Source: Bradyrhizobium sp. WSM3983 (lineage in GTDB: Bacteria > Pseudomonadota > Alphaproteobacteria > Rhizobiales > Xanthobacteraceae). From it: a stretch of DNA of 64,000 bases. Positions 24,328 to 33,325 of this stretch are shown piece by piece; position 1 is the stretch's first letter, and every line of letters begins with the position of its first letter. A program made the position numbers and the translations under genes. The notes beneath the pieces are model-generated. The model saw only the letters and a program-made list of their open reading frames with translations, did not search any database and was not told the DNA's origin. The stretch lies in NCBI RefSeq assembly GCF_000473045.1, contig NZ_AXAY01000015.1:1-64000 (forward strand), given 5' to 3'.

Positions 24328-25541
24328 CCGGCACCGGGATCATCGATCAGTTCCTGGAGACGTTCACGCGTTACATCGATAACGGCTTCGGGCTTTTGGG
24401 AGGCGATGTCGGATATCTCGCAACGACCCTGGCAACGATTGACATCACGCTCGCTGCGCTGTTTTGGAGCTGGGGACCGGACGAGGACATCATCGCGCGT
24501 CTCGTGAAGAAGACGCTGTTCGTTGGCGTCTTCGCTTACCTCATAAGCAACTGGAACAGTCTGGCGCGCATCGTCTTCGAGAGCTTTGCTGGTCTTGGGC
24601 TCAAGGCATCCGGCGCGAGCCTGTCTGCGTCAGACTTCCTGCGACCGGGAAAGATTGCTCAAGTCGGCCTCGACGCTGGCCGGCCGCTGCTCGACTCGAT
24701 CTCGAATCTGATGGGCTACATCAGTTTCTTCGAGAATTTCGTTCAGATCGTCGTTCTCCTGTTTGCCTGGGTCGTGGTGCTGCTTGCCTTCTTCATTCTG
24801 GCGATCCAGCTCTTCGTTACTCTGATCGAGTTCAAGCTGACGACGCTGGCCGGCTTTGTGCTCATTCCCTTTGGCTTGTTTGGCAAAACCGCCTTCGCAG
24901 CCGAACGGGTGTTGGGCAACGTCATATCATCCGGAATCAAGGTTCTGGTCCTGGCCGTCATCGTCGGCATCGGCTCGACTCTGTTCTCGCAGTTCACCTC
25001 TGGATTCGCTGGCGGCCAGCCGACCATCGAAGACGCGATGACGCTGGTGCTCGCCGCGCTCTCGTTGTTGGGCCTCGGCATCTTCGGACCGGGAATCGCA
25101 AATGGCCTCGTCTCTGGCGGACCGCAACTCGGCGCCGGCGCGGCAATCGGGACTGGACTTGCCGCGGGCGGTGTTGTTGCGGCCGGCGCGGGCCTTGCCG
25201 CGGGCGGTGCTGGTCTGGCCGGTGGAGCGATTGCGGGCGCCGCGCGCGGTGGTGGCGCCGTCTTAAGCGGCGCATCCGCGGCCTATCGAAGTGGCGGCCT
25301 TGCTGGCGTCGCAGAAGCTGGGGGAACGGCAGTCGTGAGCCCGTTCCGTCGCTCAGCGGCCGCATCGGGCGGAGGCGGGGAGGCCGCGAGCACTTCGGCC
25401 GAAGGGCAGCCCGATTGGGCGCGGCGCATGAAGCGTTCCCAGACTATCCGGCACGGTGCCTCGGCTGCTGGCCACGCGGTCCGCTCCGGCGACCACGGAG
25501 GGAGCGGCTCCTCCGTCGACTTGTCGGAAGGAGAGCGCTGA
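24324..25541 (+). CDS. trbL: TrbL inner-membrane transfer protein
   Basis: 405 aa, VirB6 family. IDQFLETFTRYIDNGFGLLGGDVGYLATTLATIDI opens the protein; about six membrane segments follow between residues 40 and 265, including FFENFVQIVVLLFAWVVVLL and FVTLIEFKLTTLAGFVLIPFGL. The tail is a long Gly/Ala-rich low-complexity region (residues ~275-350). The following 95 bases to trbF hold no gene. Confidence 0.94.
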   Translation: MTGTGIIDQFLETFTRYIDNGFGLLGGDVGYLATTLATIDITLAALFWSWGPDEDIIARLVKKTLFVGVFAYLISNWNSLARIVFESFAGLGLKASGASLSASDFLRPGKIAQVGLDAGRPLLDSISNLMGYISFFENFVQIVVLLFAWVVVLLAFFILAIQLFVTLIEFKLTTLAGFVLIPFGLFGKTAFAAERVLGNVISSGIKVLVLAVIVGIGSTLFSQFTSGFAGGQPTIEDAMTLVLAALSLLGLGIFGPGIANGLVSGGPQLGAGAAIGTGLAAGGVVAAGAGLAAGGAGLAGGAIAGAARGGGAVLSGASAAYRSGGLAGVAEAGGTAVVSPFRRSAAASGGGGEAASTSAEGQPDWARRMKRSQTIRHGASAAGHAVRSGDHGGSGSSVDLSEGER

Positions 25542-25636
25542 CACAGCTGAGCTTCCGCTTTCACCACCATTGCCGGCTACGTCAAACCGGCCATCTCACG
25601 ACTGCAAATCGACCGTGATCCAAGGGGCAATCATCG

Positions 25637-26320
25637 ATGTTTAAACGACCTTCGGTCCACTACGGGCGCATGCCCGAGCCGATTACGCCTTACCAAAAGG
25701 CAGCGCAGATTTGGGACGAACGCATTGGATCAGCACGCGTCCAAGCCAAGAATTGGCGCTTGATGGCGTTCGGCTGCCTCATGCTGTCGGGCGGCCTCGC
25801 CGGCGGCCTTATCTGGCAATCGAGCCAGGGATCGATCACACCCTGGGTGGTCGAAGTCGATCACCTCGGCCAAGCCCAAAGGGTTGCGCCTGCCAACATC
25901 GACTATCAACCCACCGACGCCCAGATCGCCTACCACCTGGCGCGCTTTATCGAGGATGTCAGGGGACTGCCGGCCGACGGCATTGTACTGCGCCAAAACT
26001 GGCTCAGGGCCTACGACTTTACGACCGATCGCGGAGCTGCCGCGCTCAACGATTTCGCGCGTAACAATGACCCCTTTGCCAAACTCGGGAAGGCACAAAT
26101 CTCCGTGGACGTCTCGAGCGTCATCCGCGCGTCCCCGGACAGCTTTCGGATCGCATGGATCCAACGCACGTACGACAACGGCTCGTTGAGTTCGACAGAA
26201 CGTTGGACGGCAATTCTCACGATCGCGATCGAGACGCCGCGCGATGCCGAACACCTGCGCAAGAACCCGCTTGGCGTCTATGTCCGCGCCATTAACTGGT
26301 CAAAGGAGTTGAGTCAGTGA
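25637..26320 (+). CDS. trbF: TrbF conjugal transfer protein
   Basis: 227 aa, VirB8 type. A cytoplasmic start (RPSVHYGRMPEPITPYQKAAQIWDERIG), one membrane helix (LMAFGCLMLSGGLAGGLIWQ), then a periplasmic NTF2-like domain ending RTYDNGSLSSTERWTAILTI and NPLGVYVRAINWSKEL. The stop overlaps trbG (GTGA). Confidence 0.95.
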   Translation: MFKRPSVHYGRMPEPITPYQKAAQIWDERIGSARVQAKNWRLMAFGCLMLSGGLAGGLIWQSSQGSITPWVVEVDHLGQAQRVAPANIDYQPTDAQIAYHLARFIEDVRGLPADGIVLRQNWLRAYDFTTDRGAAALNDFARNNDPFAKLGKAQISVDVSSVIRASPDSFRIAWIQRTYDNGSLSSTERWTAILTIAIETPRDAEHLRKNPLGVYVRAINWSKELSQ

Positions 26321-27351
26321 CCAAGACGACGCTTGACGCTCATGCAAGGCGTCCCATTCCGCTTAGCACGCTCCCTACGACTTGGTCAGAATTCGTGACT
26401 TCAAAGCGAGCGTTCCTGTCCGCTCTTCTGCTTTGTTCGTCGGCGCTTGGCGGGTGCGCAACCTACATTCCGCCGGAGATCAGCTATGACGCCGAAGTCC
26501 CGCCATTGCCGGCGCCTCCGGTGGCTCTCGACGACAGAGCACGGCCGCTTCATGTTCCACCGCTCTGGAAACCAAGTCTCGGTGGCAAGTCGGGAGGAAA
26601 GGAAGAGCCCGAGCCAGTGAGCCGGGTAGAGACGGCAAACAGCGCGGCGCGAGTCGAGCCGCGCAAGCGGGGGTATTTCAACGCGGCGCAGATCTACGCA
26701 TACAGCCCCGGGGCGCTCTATCAAGTTTACGCCGCGCCTAGTCAGATCACCGATATTGCACTCGAGGAAGGCGAGCAATTGACGGGATCGGGACCCGTCG
26801 CGGCCGGTGATACCGTGCGCTGGGTCGTGGGAGATACCGAGAGCGGCAACGGCGATACGCGGCGCGTCCACATCTTGGTGAAGCCGACCCGCGCATCAAT
26901 CGAGACAAACCTTGTCGTCAATACCGACCGGCGTACTTACCTGATCGAGCTCCGTTCCCGCGAGCGGCCCTATATGCCTTCCGTCGCCTGGTACTATCCC
27001 GAGACGGTGCGCGAAAAATCGCGTTCTGTTTCCCTGAGACCAGTTATTCCGGACCCATCGCAGCGCGTCTTCCGCTACGCGATTGAGGGTGACAGCCCGC
27101 CTTGGCGGCCGCTTAACGCATATGACGACGGCCGAAAGGTCTATGTCGAATTCCCGCAAGGGATTGTTCAAGGCGAAATGCCGCCGCTCTTCGTTATCGG
27201 TCCCGACGGCGAGCCCGAACTCGTGAACTATCGCGCTTACGGCAATGTGTTGATTGTGGATCGGCTATTTGCTGCCGCAGAACTCAGGCTCGGCGGTGAA
27301 CACCAGCAGAAGGTCAGGATCATCAGGACCGACGGGAGGCCGTCGTCATGA
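26317..27351 (+). CDS. trbG: TrbG conjugal transfer lipoprotein
   Basis: 344 aa, VirB9 type. The lipobox is in FLSALLLCSSALGGC (Cys ~47). The beta-rich domain includes ALYQVYAAPSQITDIALEEGEQL, WVVGDT and, near the end, PPLFVIGPDGEPELVNYRAYG and IVDRLF. It forms the outer ring of the channel. The GTG start overlaps the trbF stop; an internal start nearer the signal peptide is possible. Confidence 0.94.
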   Translation: MTKTTLDAHARRPIPLSTLPTTWSEFVTSKRAFLSALLLCSSALGGCATYIPPEISYDAEVPPLPAPPVALDDRARPLHVPPLWKPSLGGKSGGKEEPEPVSRVETANSAARVEPRKRGYFNAAQIYAYSPGALYQVYAAPSQITDIALEEGEQLTGSGPVAAGDTVRWVVGDTESGNGDTRRVHILVKPTRASIETNLVVNTDRRTYLIELRSRERPYMPSVAWYYPETVREKSRSVSLRPVIPDPSQRVFRYAIEGDSPPWRPLNAYDDGRKVYVEFPQGIVQGEMPPLFVIGPDGEPELVNYRAYGNVLIVDRLFAAAELRLGGEHQQKVRIIRTDGRPSS

Positions 27352-28565
27352 ATGCCGAGAATGGAAGCGATCGCGAGCAGGCGATTCCGCCGCAAAGTCA
27401 GGATGAACAGTCCAGGAGTTTCCGGCTGAGGGCGGAGCAACCGCGTGTGACACGGTTGTCACGGAAGGTGTTGGCCGGAGGGAGCGCGGTTGCGTTGCTG
27501 GTGATAGGCGGAGCCGTATTGTGGTCGCTGCAAACCAACCCTTCCCGAACCCAGGCGGCCGATGAGCTTTACAGCACTGACCATCACAATATTGCTGACG
27601 GCATCACGGCACTTCCGAAAGATTACACAGACGTTCCACGCCAAGGCATTCCGCAGCTCGGTCCGCCACTGCCTGGAGACCTCGGTCGGCCGATCCTTGC
27701 CGCTCAGGGCCAGTCGCCTACGTTTGGTGCCAAGGCTCCTGATCCGGAACAGCAGCGTCGAGATCAGGAAACCGAGGCAGCCCGCGTCAGCCATTTATTC
27801 GCTTCAGCCAGCGGAGGAGAAATGCGGCCGCCGAATGCGGCGTCGCAGGTCAGCGAGCGCAGTGCTCCAGCTTCGATGACGAATAACGACGAAGGATACG
27901 TGCAGAACGCTCAGGATCGGAAGCTTGCCTTCGTCAATGCGTCTGTGGATCGCCGCACTGTAAGCTCTGACCGCGTCACCAGGCCGGCTTCCCCTTATAT
28001 CGTGCAGGCTGGGACTGTTATTCCGGGAGCCCTGATTACCGGTATCCGATCGGACCTTCCGGGTCAGATCACCGCGCAGGTAACGGAGAACGTGTTTGAT
28101 ACGCCGACCGGTCGTCTGCTCTTAATTCCGCAGGGGGCACGCTTGATCGGCGTCTACGACAGCCAGATCGCGTTTGGTCAGTCCCGCGTGCTTCTGGTCT
28201 GGACCCGCCTGCTTATGCCGAACGGCCGGTCGATCGTGCTAGAACGGCAGCAGGGTGCCGACACGGCGGGCTATTCAGGACTGGAGGACGGGGTCGACAG
28301 TCATTGGGGCGAACTGTTCAAGGCTGCTGCCCTGTCGACATTTCTGGCCGTTGGTACTGAACTTGGAGCGGGTTCCGACACGAACAGCAACGATAGTGCA
28401 ATCATCCAGGCACTGCGACACGGCGCAAGTGATTCTCTAAATCAAGTCGGGCAACAGGTCGTTCGTCGCAGTTTGAATATTCAGCCGACTCTCACCGTAA
28501 GACCCGGCTTCCCTGTCCGCGTCATTGTTAACCGAGATCTCGTTCTTGCGTCGTACAGGGGGTGA
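27348..28565 (+). CDS. trbI: TrbI conjugal transfer protein
   Basis: 405 aa, VirB10 type. A cytoplasmic start, a membrane helix (GGSAVALLVIGGAVLWSL, residues ~44-61), a proline-rich linker, and the barrel domain SPYIVQAGTVIPGALITGI, DTPTGRLLLIPQGARLIGVYDS and SIVLERQQGADTAGYSGLEDGVDSHWG. It spans both membranes. The ATGA overlap with trbG keeps it in the operon. Confidence 0.95.
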   Translation: MNAENGSDREQAIPPQSQDEQSRSFRLRAEQPRVTRLSRKVLAGGSAVALLVIGGAVLWSLQTNPSRTQAADELYSTDHHNIADGITALPKDYTDVPRQGIPQLGPPLPGDLGRPILAAQGQSPTFGAKAPDPEQQRRDQETEAARVSHLFASASGGEMRPPNAASQVSERSAPASMTNNDEGYVQNAQDRKLAFVNASVDRRTVSSDRVTRPASPYIVQAGTVIPGALITGIRSDLPGQITAQVTENVFDTPTGRLLLIPQGARLIGVYDSQIAFGQSRVLLVWTRLLMPNGRSIVLERQQGADTAGYSGLEDGVDSHWGELFKAAALSTFLAVGTELGAGSDTNSNDSAIIQALRHGASDSLNQVGQQVVRRSLNIQPTLTVRPGFPVRVIVNRDLVLASYRG

Positions 28566-28566
28566 C

Positions 28567-28812
28567 ATGCCAAAACTCAGAATTGGAACGCTTCCAGACG
28601 ACAAGCCGGTCAAAGTAACCGCGGAACTGCCAGCGCAAGTGCACCGGGATCTCGTCGCCTATGCGGAAGCCTTAGCGCGTGAAGCGGGCCAGCGGATTGA
28701 CCCGACCAAGTTGATTGCACCTATGTTGGCGCGCTTCATGGCAACGGATCGTGGATTCGCAAAGCTCCGGCGAACTATTCAATCACCAAGCGCTGGAGGA
28801 GGCGAGGGATAG
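28567..28812 (+). CDS. DUF2274 protein at the end of the trb operon
   Basis: 81 aa: MPKLRIGTLPDDKPVKVTAELPAQVHRDLVAYAEALARE and LIAPMLARFMATDRGFAKLR. It looks like a short ribbon-helix-helix-type protein and regularly follows trbI in this ICE class. The function is unknown. Its 3' end overlaps the convergent LysR gene by 34 bases. Confidence 0.85.
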   Translation: MPKLRIGTLPDDKPVKVTAELPAQVHRDLVAYAEALAREAGQRIDPTKLIAPMLARFMATDRGFAKLRRTIQSPSAGGGEG

Positions 28813-29738
28813 CGCTCCGCAAGGATGCTCAGGAAGCGCTTCAGCGTCGGATTGTCGTTGTCGCCGCGCCAATGCGCATAGAAACCTATTCGGCTTGGTC
28901 CTGCTCCGTCCTGCAACTCCCGGTACACTAGTCCAGCGAAGCTTACTCCAATATCTGATTCCATCACGAGGCTGACTCCCAGGCCCATGCTGATCAGGCT
29001 CTTGATTATGCCTCGGCTGACGTCATGGCGTTCGATCTTGGGGCGGTCCTCAGGCAGTATGAGCTTCGATATCAAGAGATCCTCAAGCTCCCGTCCAGGA
29101 TCGTACTGACTTAGGAGAACAGTTTGGTCGCGGAGATCCGTCCAGTAGACGATTTCGCGTGCTGCCAAGCCATGATCCTGAGGCAGCGAAATCAAGATAC
29201 GCTCGCTCCAGAGTGGTAGTGCTTTCGTATCCTTCGAGAGCAAACGTCCCGGGGTGACGACCACATCGACTGTCCCACTACGAAGGGCGGTCATTAGCCG
29301 TAGGCGAGAGCGTTCTACTGTTGCCAATTCGACGAGGGGAAACCGCTTCTTGAACTCTCCTAACGTCGCTCGCAAACTCCCGGTGGAAATGGATGTGCAA
29401 AAACCGATTGCAAGATGACCAGCCTCGCCGCGACCGCTGGACTTGCCGGTGTCCACGAGCGCGTCGACCTGTTCCAAAATCAATCGTGCAATTCGTAGGA
29501 CGGCGCGGCCAGCGAGAGTCGGCTTGATCCCACCGCTTGAGCGCTCAAATAGTGAAGTCCCGACCAGATGCTCGAGCTGACCAATAGAACGGCTAAGCAC
29601 GGTGTGCTTGATCGAAAGCACTTCAGCGGCTCGTCGAAAGCTTCCGTAGTCACAGGCGACCACGGCTAATCGAAGTTGTTGCAATTCAATGGCACTTGTT
29701 GAATTCCGTCGTTCGTTTCTATTGTCGACTTCGGTCAT
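28779..29738 (-). CDS. LysR-family transcriptional regulator of the transfer region
   Basis: 319 aa. The HTH is LRLAVVACDYGSFRRAAEVLSIKHTVLSRSIGQLEHLVGTSLFERSSGGIKPT; the effector-binding domain starts near HLAIGFCTSISTGSLRATLGEF. The protein lies convergent to the trb operon beside traI-traR, a setting usual for this LysR type. The inducer is unknown. I took the second start (ATG 29738); ten more residues are possible from 29768. Confidence 0.88.
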   Translation of the reverse strand: MTEVDNRNERRNSTSAIELQQLRLAVVACDYGSFRRAAEVLSIKHTVLSRSIGQLEHLVGTSLFERSSGGIKPTLAGRAVLRIARLILEQVDALVDTGKSSGRGEAGHLAIGFCTSISTGSLRATLGEFKKRFPLVELATVERSRLRLMTALRSGTVDVVVTPGRLLSKDTKALPLWSERILISLPQDHGLAAREIVYWTDLRDQTVLLSQYDPGRELEDLLISKLILPEDRPKIERHDVSRGIIKSLISMGLGVSLVMESDIGVSFAGLVYRELQDGAGPSRIGFYAHWRGDNDNPTLKRFLSILAERYPSPPPALGD

Positions 29739-29819
29739 GTTCGTAGCTCGGTGGCAACCGCAAAACACGGCGACCTCGCTCAGGCGAGGACATGTGTGTC
29801 GTTTCAGGCGTGCGTCGTT

Positions 29820-30452
29820 TTAGGCAGCCGCGAGCATTACTGGCGTCCAAAGAACCGGCGTCGAAAGACCGCCAGCCTTCCGAAGACAGGCGAGTATCTC
29901 AGTCGAGATTGCAAGGTAACCCGCGACGGCCAAGGTGTTGCCAATTTTGGAAGGACCGCCGATGCGGCGCAGGGGCCAGCCGGCTCGTCGTAGTATCCTT
30001 TCCATTCGGACGTCTGTGACGGTAACGATATCAGTGAGCTGTCGCGAAAGCCCGAACTCGACCATTCCGGCAAACAGCTCGTAAGTGGCACGAGCTATCC
30101 CGTGGTCTCCTTTGGGCGCGTCGACAGCCACGTCGATCGCAAACCTGCTGCTTTCCCAAACCAACGGAGTTGAGGGCGCAGGTTGGCCCTCAAGCAGTGC
30201 TGGGAAGGTGTCGCGAAGCATAGTCGGGCCAACAGTGGGGAGGAGGCGAACAGCACTTTGCACTTGGCCGGTATCAGACACCCGCGCCAGGTAGGCGGGA
30301 TGCAGTGCGTCGAAATCATCTATTTCCATGTCGCCGCTGGTTTGAACGTCCCACTCCATGCGGAGCTTGAAAACACGATGCCGCAACCGATGTATTTCAA
30401 CTAGAGTGTTGGAAAATTGCCCATACGAAGTTGGTGTGATCAACTGAATCAT
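29820..30452 (-). CDS. traI: Acyl-homoserine-lactone synthase (TraI/LuxI family)
   Basis: 210 aa. The core LuxI motifs are present: IHRLRHRVFKLRMEWDV with Arg, Phe and Trp of the active site, then EIDDFDALHPAYLARV, QSAVRLLPTVGPTMLRDTFP and VWESSRFAIDV. It makes the quorum signal for the TraR protein encoded just upstream. GGAGGGACT precedes ATG 30452; the 19 extra codons to 30509 lack a comparable site. The 84-nt gap to traR contains an imperfect dyad, CCTGTAGCTGTAGG, near 30512. Confidence 0.93.
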   Translation of the reverse strand: MIQLITPTSYGQFSNTLVEIHRLRHRVFKLRMEWDVQTSGDMEIDDFDALHPAYLARVSDTGQVQSAVRLLPTVGPTMLRDTFPALLEGQPAPSTPLVWESSRFAIDVAVDAPKGDHGIARATYELFAGMVEFGLSRQLTDIVTVTDVRMERILRRAGWPLRRIGGPSKIGNTLAVAGYLAISTEILACLRKAGGLSTPVLWTPVMLAAA

Positions 30453-30536
30453 AGTCCCTCCAAGAGTTGTCATCACCTCCTTTGAAGCGGGATTGTTATC
30501 CTGATTCACTTCCTGTAGCTGTAGGGGGTATTTGTC

Positions 30537-31265
30537 CTAATTTTGCTTTTGTTTCTTAGCAGCGGCCAGGCGCGTCGCCGCCTGCACGACCGTCCGAACA
30601 CCCAGCTTTTTCTTCGCGCTCTCAAGGTACGACGCGACGGTGTTGCGCGAAATATCGAGTATTTGTCCAATTTCCCAAGCGCTCTTGCCCTGGGATGCCC
30701 ATTCCAGGCATTCGAACTCCCGGGGCGACAAAAGTATCCCCGCGATCTTATGCTCGCTTGCGAGTTTGCGGCGAACGTGTGCATGGAAATACATTGCCAT
30801 GAGTTGAAGCACTCGTGCCTGTGACTCGACGCGATGTTCGAAGATCGAGCTACGCTGGTAGTTTGCGAAGGTCAGGGCGGCGATCGGGCCGTGACCATCA
30901 TGAATGGGTACTGTGAAGCCAAACCGAATCCCGAACTGTGCTGCTTCATCAAGCAACTGGTGTTGGACGGGCGTCGGTCGGCTCGACCGCGTATCAATTC
31001 CCCACTGAAATGGTTCTGCGGTCTGAATAGCTTGAGCAATCACCGGGTCAATGAGCTCATAGCGGCTCTGCAGGTAGTGGGAGATCCACTCCTTTGGATA
31101 TGTTGAAATCAGGCGCGGTTTGCCTTTCGGCCTGCCAGGAAGTGCAAGGTAGGCGAAGCATGATAGTTCAAGGCCTCTAGCAGCTGCAGCCATTGCCTCT
31201 GAAAAATCGGCTGCATCGTCCGCACAGGCTAAGCGGTCGATAAAATTTTGAAAGATGCGATGCAT
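30537..31265 (-). CDS. traR: LuxR-family quorum-sensing activator TraR
   Basis: 242 aa. The autoinducer-binding domain (to residue ~165) has SHYLQSRYELIDPVIAQA and FQWG; the GerE-type HTH is LSPREFECLEWASQGKSAWEIGQILDISRNTVASYLESAKKKLGV. It precedes traI in the same direction. By analogy with ICEMlSymR7A it should activate traI and the frameshifted FseA gene (8798), and be held in check by the QseM-like protein. ATG 31265 was preferred to a TTG nine codons upstream. Confidence 0.92.
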   Translation of the reverse strand: MHRIFQNFIDRLACADDAADFSEAMAAAARGLELSCFAYLALPGRPKGKPRLISTYPKEWISHYLQSRYELIDPVIAQAIQTAEPFQWGIDTRSSRPTPVQHQLLDEAAQFGIRFGFTVPIHDGHGPIAALTFANYQRSSIFEHRVESQARVLQLMAMYFHAHVRRKLASEHKIAGILLSPREFECLEWASQGKSAWEIGQILDISRNTVASYLESAKKKLGVRTVVQAATRLAAAKKQKQN

Positions 31266-31607
31266 TGGATATCCGGTTTGCGCTGTTGGCAACAGTACAA
31301 CTCTTGGACCGCCAAAATCCTGAGTACGTGCAGAAATCGTGACCTCGCGCTTGCACGCCGCCTTACAAGCGCAATTTCACATCGAACAGGACTGATAGCC
31401 ACTCTGAAAACTTGGTTCGAAGCGGTCGAAGAGCGCCGGGGCGATGGCAGCAGTACAACCTTCATTCGCCAACCGATGGCAGATCGGACGTATGTGGTGA
31501 TTGACGCCAAAGATCTCCCTAATAACGACGATCGCTCCCGTGGGCACACCCGGAGTGTCCGCACGGTAGCGGTCTGAGGCGAGGGCTTGTGGATGGGGCT
31601 TGGCAAC
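31266..31607. other. Intergenic region between traR and the cargo
   Basis: 342 bases with open frames on both strands but nothing recognisable. It must contain the traR promoter and marks the junction between the transfer module and the catabolic cargo. No direct repeat or transposon end was visible. Confidence 0.5.
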
Positions 31608-32882
31608 CTAGCGCTGTTCGTAGCGCGGCAGAAGCAGTGTCGAAAGCGCTAGCAGCCCGGTAAGGGCACTCAGGACAAGAAAGGCCGGTTGATAGCTGCC
31701 GAACACGGATGTTAGCCAAGCAACAAGGGAGGCGCCAAATCCCGCGCCCAGCGTATGAATGGCGAACAAGACCGCGAACAGCGTAGCGAATGCCGCTTTG
31801 GGGTAGTAGCGGCTAACGAGAAAGCCAAGGAAGTCGATTTCCGCACCGACAGCAAGACCGACGCCCGCAGCCGAGAGCGCGTAAGCTGCCGGAGAGTTTG
31901 CGTAATACAAGGAAACGAAACCGACGATCGTAATGCAAAGGACTGCCATCATCACGCGAGGAGCGAAAAATCGGTCGATCAACCCTCCGATGATGAAGCG
32001 CCCCGCAATCAATGCAATTCCAAGAATTGACTGGTATCCGGCAGCCTGAGTTCGCGTCATACCTTGTGCTTGAAGCATAGGAACGAAGCTGATGACCGTC
32101 CCGATCAGGACGACACCCATCAAGAACGCAAAAAACACTAGGACCCATGTCGTGGGGACTTGTGTGGCTGACCTCACCACTTCCAAACGCGGCAGCTCTT
32201 TCGATGGTCCTCGTTCTAGCGCGACCGAGGGATTAGGCTTCAAGAAAACCATCAAGATCGGTACGCAGACCAATGCAATCACGAGGCCGTAAAAGACGTA
32301 AGTGCTGCGCCAGCCGAAATGGGCAAGGAGAAACGCGGACAATGGCGGCACAACGGCCGCGCCTGCGCCGATTCCCATCATGGTGACACCTAATGCCAGC
32401 CCACGTCGCTTGTCGAACCAGCCGACGACAACGGTCGCGTACGACGCCGGCAAAGTGCCGCTTGAAAGAAGTCCGATGGCGACGAAAGCCGCATAAACGG
32501 ATGCGGCATTGCTGGGCAAAATGGTCAACGTGCAGAATAGGATGGCCATCAACATTGACGAGATCATCGTGATCGGTCGTGCGCCGAAGCGATCGGTCAA
32601 CGCGCCCCAAACAGGGCCGCCCACGACGCACGAAAGGCTGAAAACCAAGAAGATCGAGGGAATTTGTGCGGGGCTAAAGCCAAGGTCCTCGGCCATCGCC
32701 GGCGCGAGGACTCCAAATGAATAGGCGACCAACACACCCATGCTGAGGAACATGCCGAGGAATGCGGCAGCGACGACGCCCCATCCCCGTTGAGAATCCA
32801 TGAGGTCGCCTACCGACGCTTTCGAAGAGTCGAGTGTGGGCTGAACCTCCCTCGCGGGTATGTATAGTTCTGTATTCGCCAT
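31608..32882 (-). CDS. MFS transporter, candidate aromatic-acid importer
   Basis: 424 aa with about 12 helices. GWGVVAAAFLGMFLSMGVLVAYSFGVLAPAMAEDLGFS at the start and PVWGALTDRFGARPITMISS (motif A) are typical of monocarboxylate/OFA-like carriers; a second-half loop is IIGGLIDRFFAPRVMMA. It lies divergently beside the LysR-MarR regulator and the aromatic gene block, so a role in uptake of an aromatic or short organic acid is a fair guess. The substrate cannot be read from sequence. Confidence 0.85.
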   Translation of the reverse strand: MANTELYIPAREVQPTLDSSKASVGDLMDSQRGWGVVAAAFLGMFLSMGVLVAYSFGVLAPAMAEDLGFSPAQIPSIFLVFSLSCVVGGPVWGALTDRFGARPITMISSMLMAILFCTLTILPSNAASVYAAFVAIGLLSSGTLPASYATVVVGWFDKRRGLALGVTMMGIGAGAAVVPPLSAFLLAHFGWRSTYVFYGLVIALVCVPILMVFLKPNPSVALERGPSKELPRLEVVRSATQVPTTWVLVFFAFLMGVVLIGTVISFVPMLQAQGMTRTQAAGYQSILGIALIAGRFIIGGLIDRFFAPRVMMAVLCITIVGFVSLYYANSPAAYALSAAGVGLAVGAEIDFLGFLVSRYYPKAAFATLFAVLFAIHTLGAGFGASLVAWLTSVFGSYQPAFLVLSALTGLLALSTLLLPRYEQR

Positions 32883-33293
32883 TGGCTTTCCCCGTCACTA
32901 GCTGATGGTACGGGCCGGTTGCACTCTCGCCGGCCTCTCGAAGCTGATTAGTTGAAGATCCGTATCAAACGCGGAGCGCCTCGCACGGTCCAATTGCCAT
33001 AGGCGCGAGCGTATTTCGCTTTATGAGCGCAAGAAGGAAGCAATGCGTCGTCTTAACGCGCACCCAAAATAGAAGAACCTTCTCGGAGTTAGGCGCGTCA
33101 ACGCACCGATGCATGCACAAATCCCTCCCTGCTAAGACCCTAGAAAATGGAGCATTCTTCGCGCTCAGCGGGTCGTCCTTTGCGCGCAATTGAGTTGAAA
33201 GCGGAGAGGGCAGTCAAGCCTCGAACGCGAACTTTTCTGGTACCAGCCGACGCCATTGATTCAATGGAGCATTTGCGTCCACTCGGTGCGGGT
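32883..33293. other. Intergenic region of the divergent MFS and LysR-MarR genes
   Basis: About 410 bases without a recognisable gene. It holds the promoters of the leftward MFS gene and the rightward regulator. The only clear structure is the dyad at 33294-33310, listed separately. Confidence 0.5.
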
Positions 33294-33310
33294 GATATCA
33301 AAATGATATC
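33294..33310. promoter_or_regulatory. 17-bp perfect dyad at the regulator start
   Basis: GATATCA-AAA-TGATATC is an exact inverted repeat ending 15 bases before ATG 33326, just ahead of the GGAGG ribosome site. A dimeric HTH protein bound here would block initiation of its own gene. The site is a strong candidate for autoregulation by the LysR-MarR chimera. Confidence 0.6.
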
Positions 33311-33325
33311 GTCACGGAGGTCTTC

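Noticed and set aside
30507..30525. CCTGTAGCTGTAGG as a definite lux/tra box for traI
   Set aside because: The symmetry is incomplete (10 of 14 positions) and does not match the palindromes before fseA; kept only as a remark.
31248..31577. 109-codon rightward frame upstream of traR
   Set aside because: No recognisable domain or ribosome site; it overlaps the traR start and promoter.
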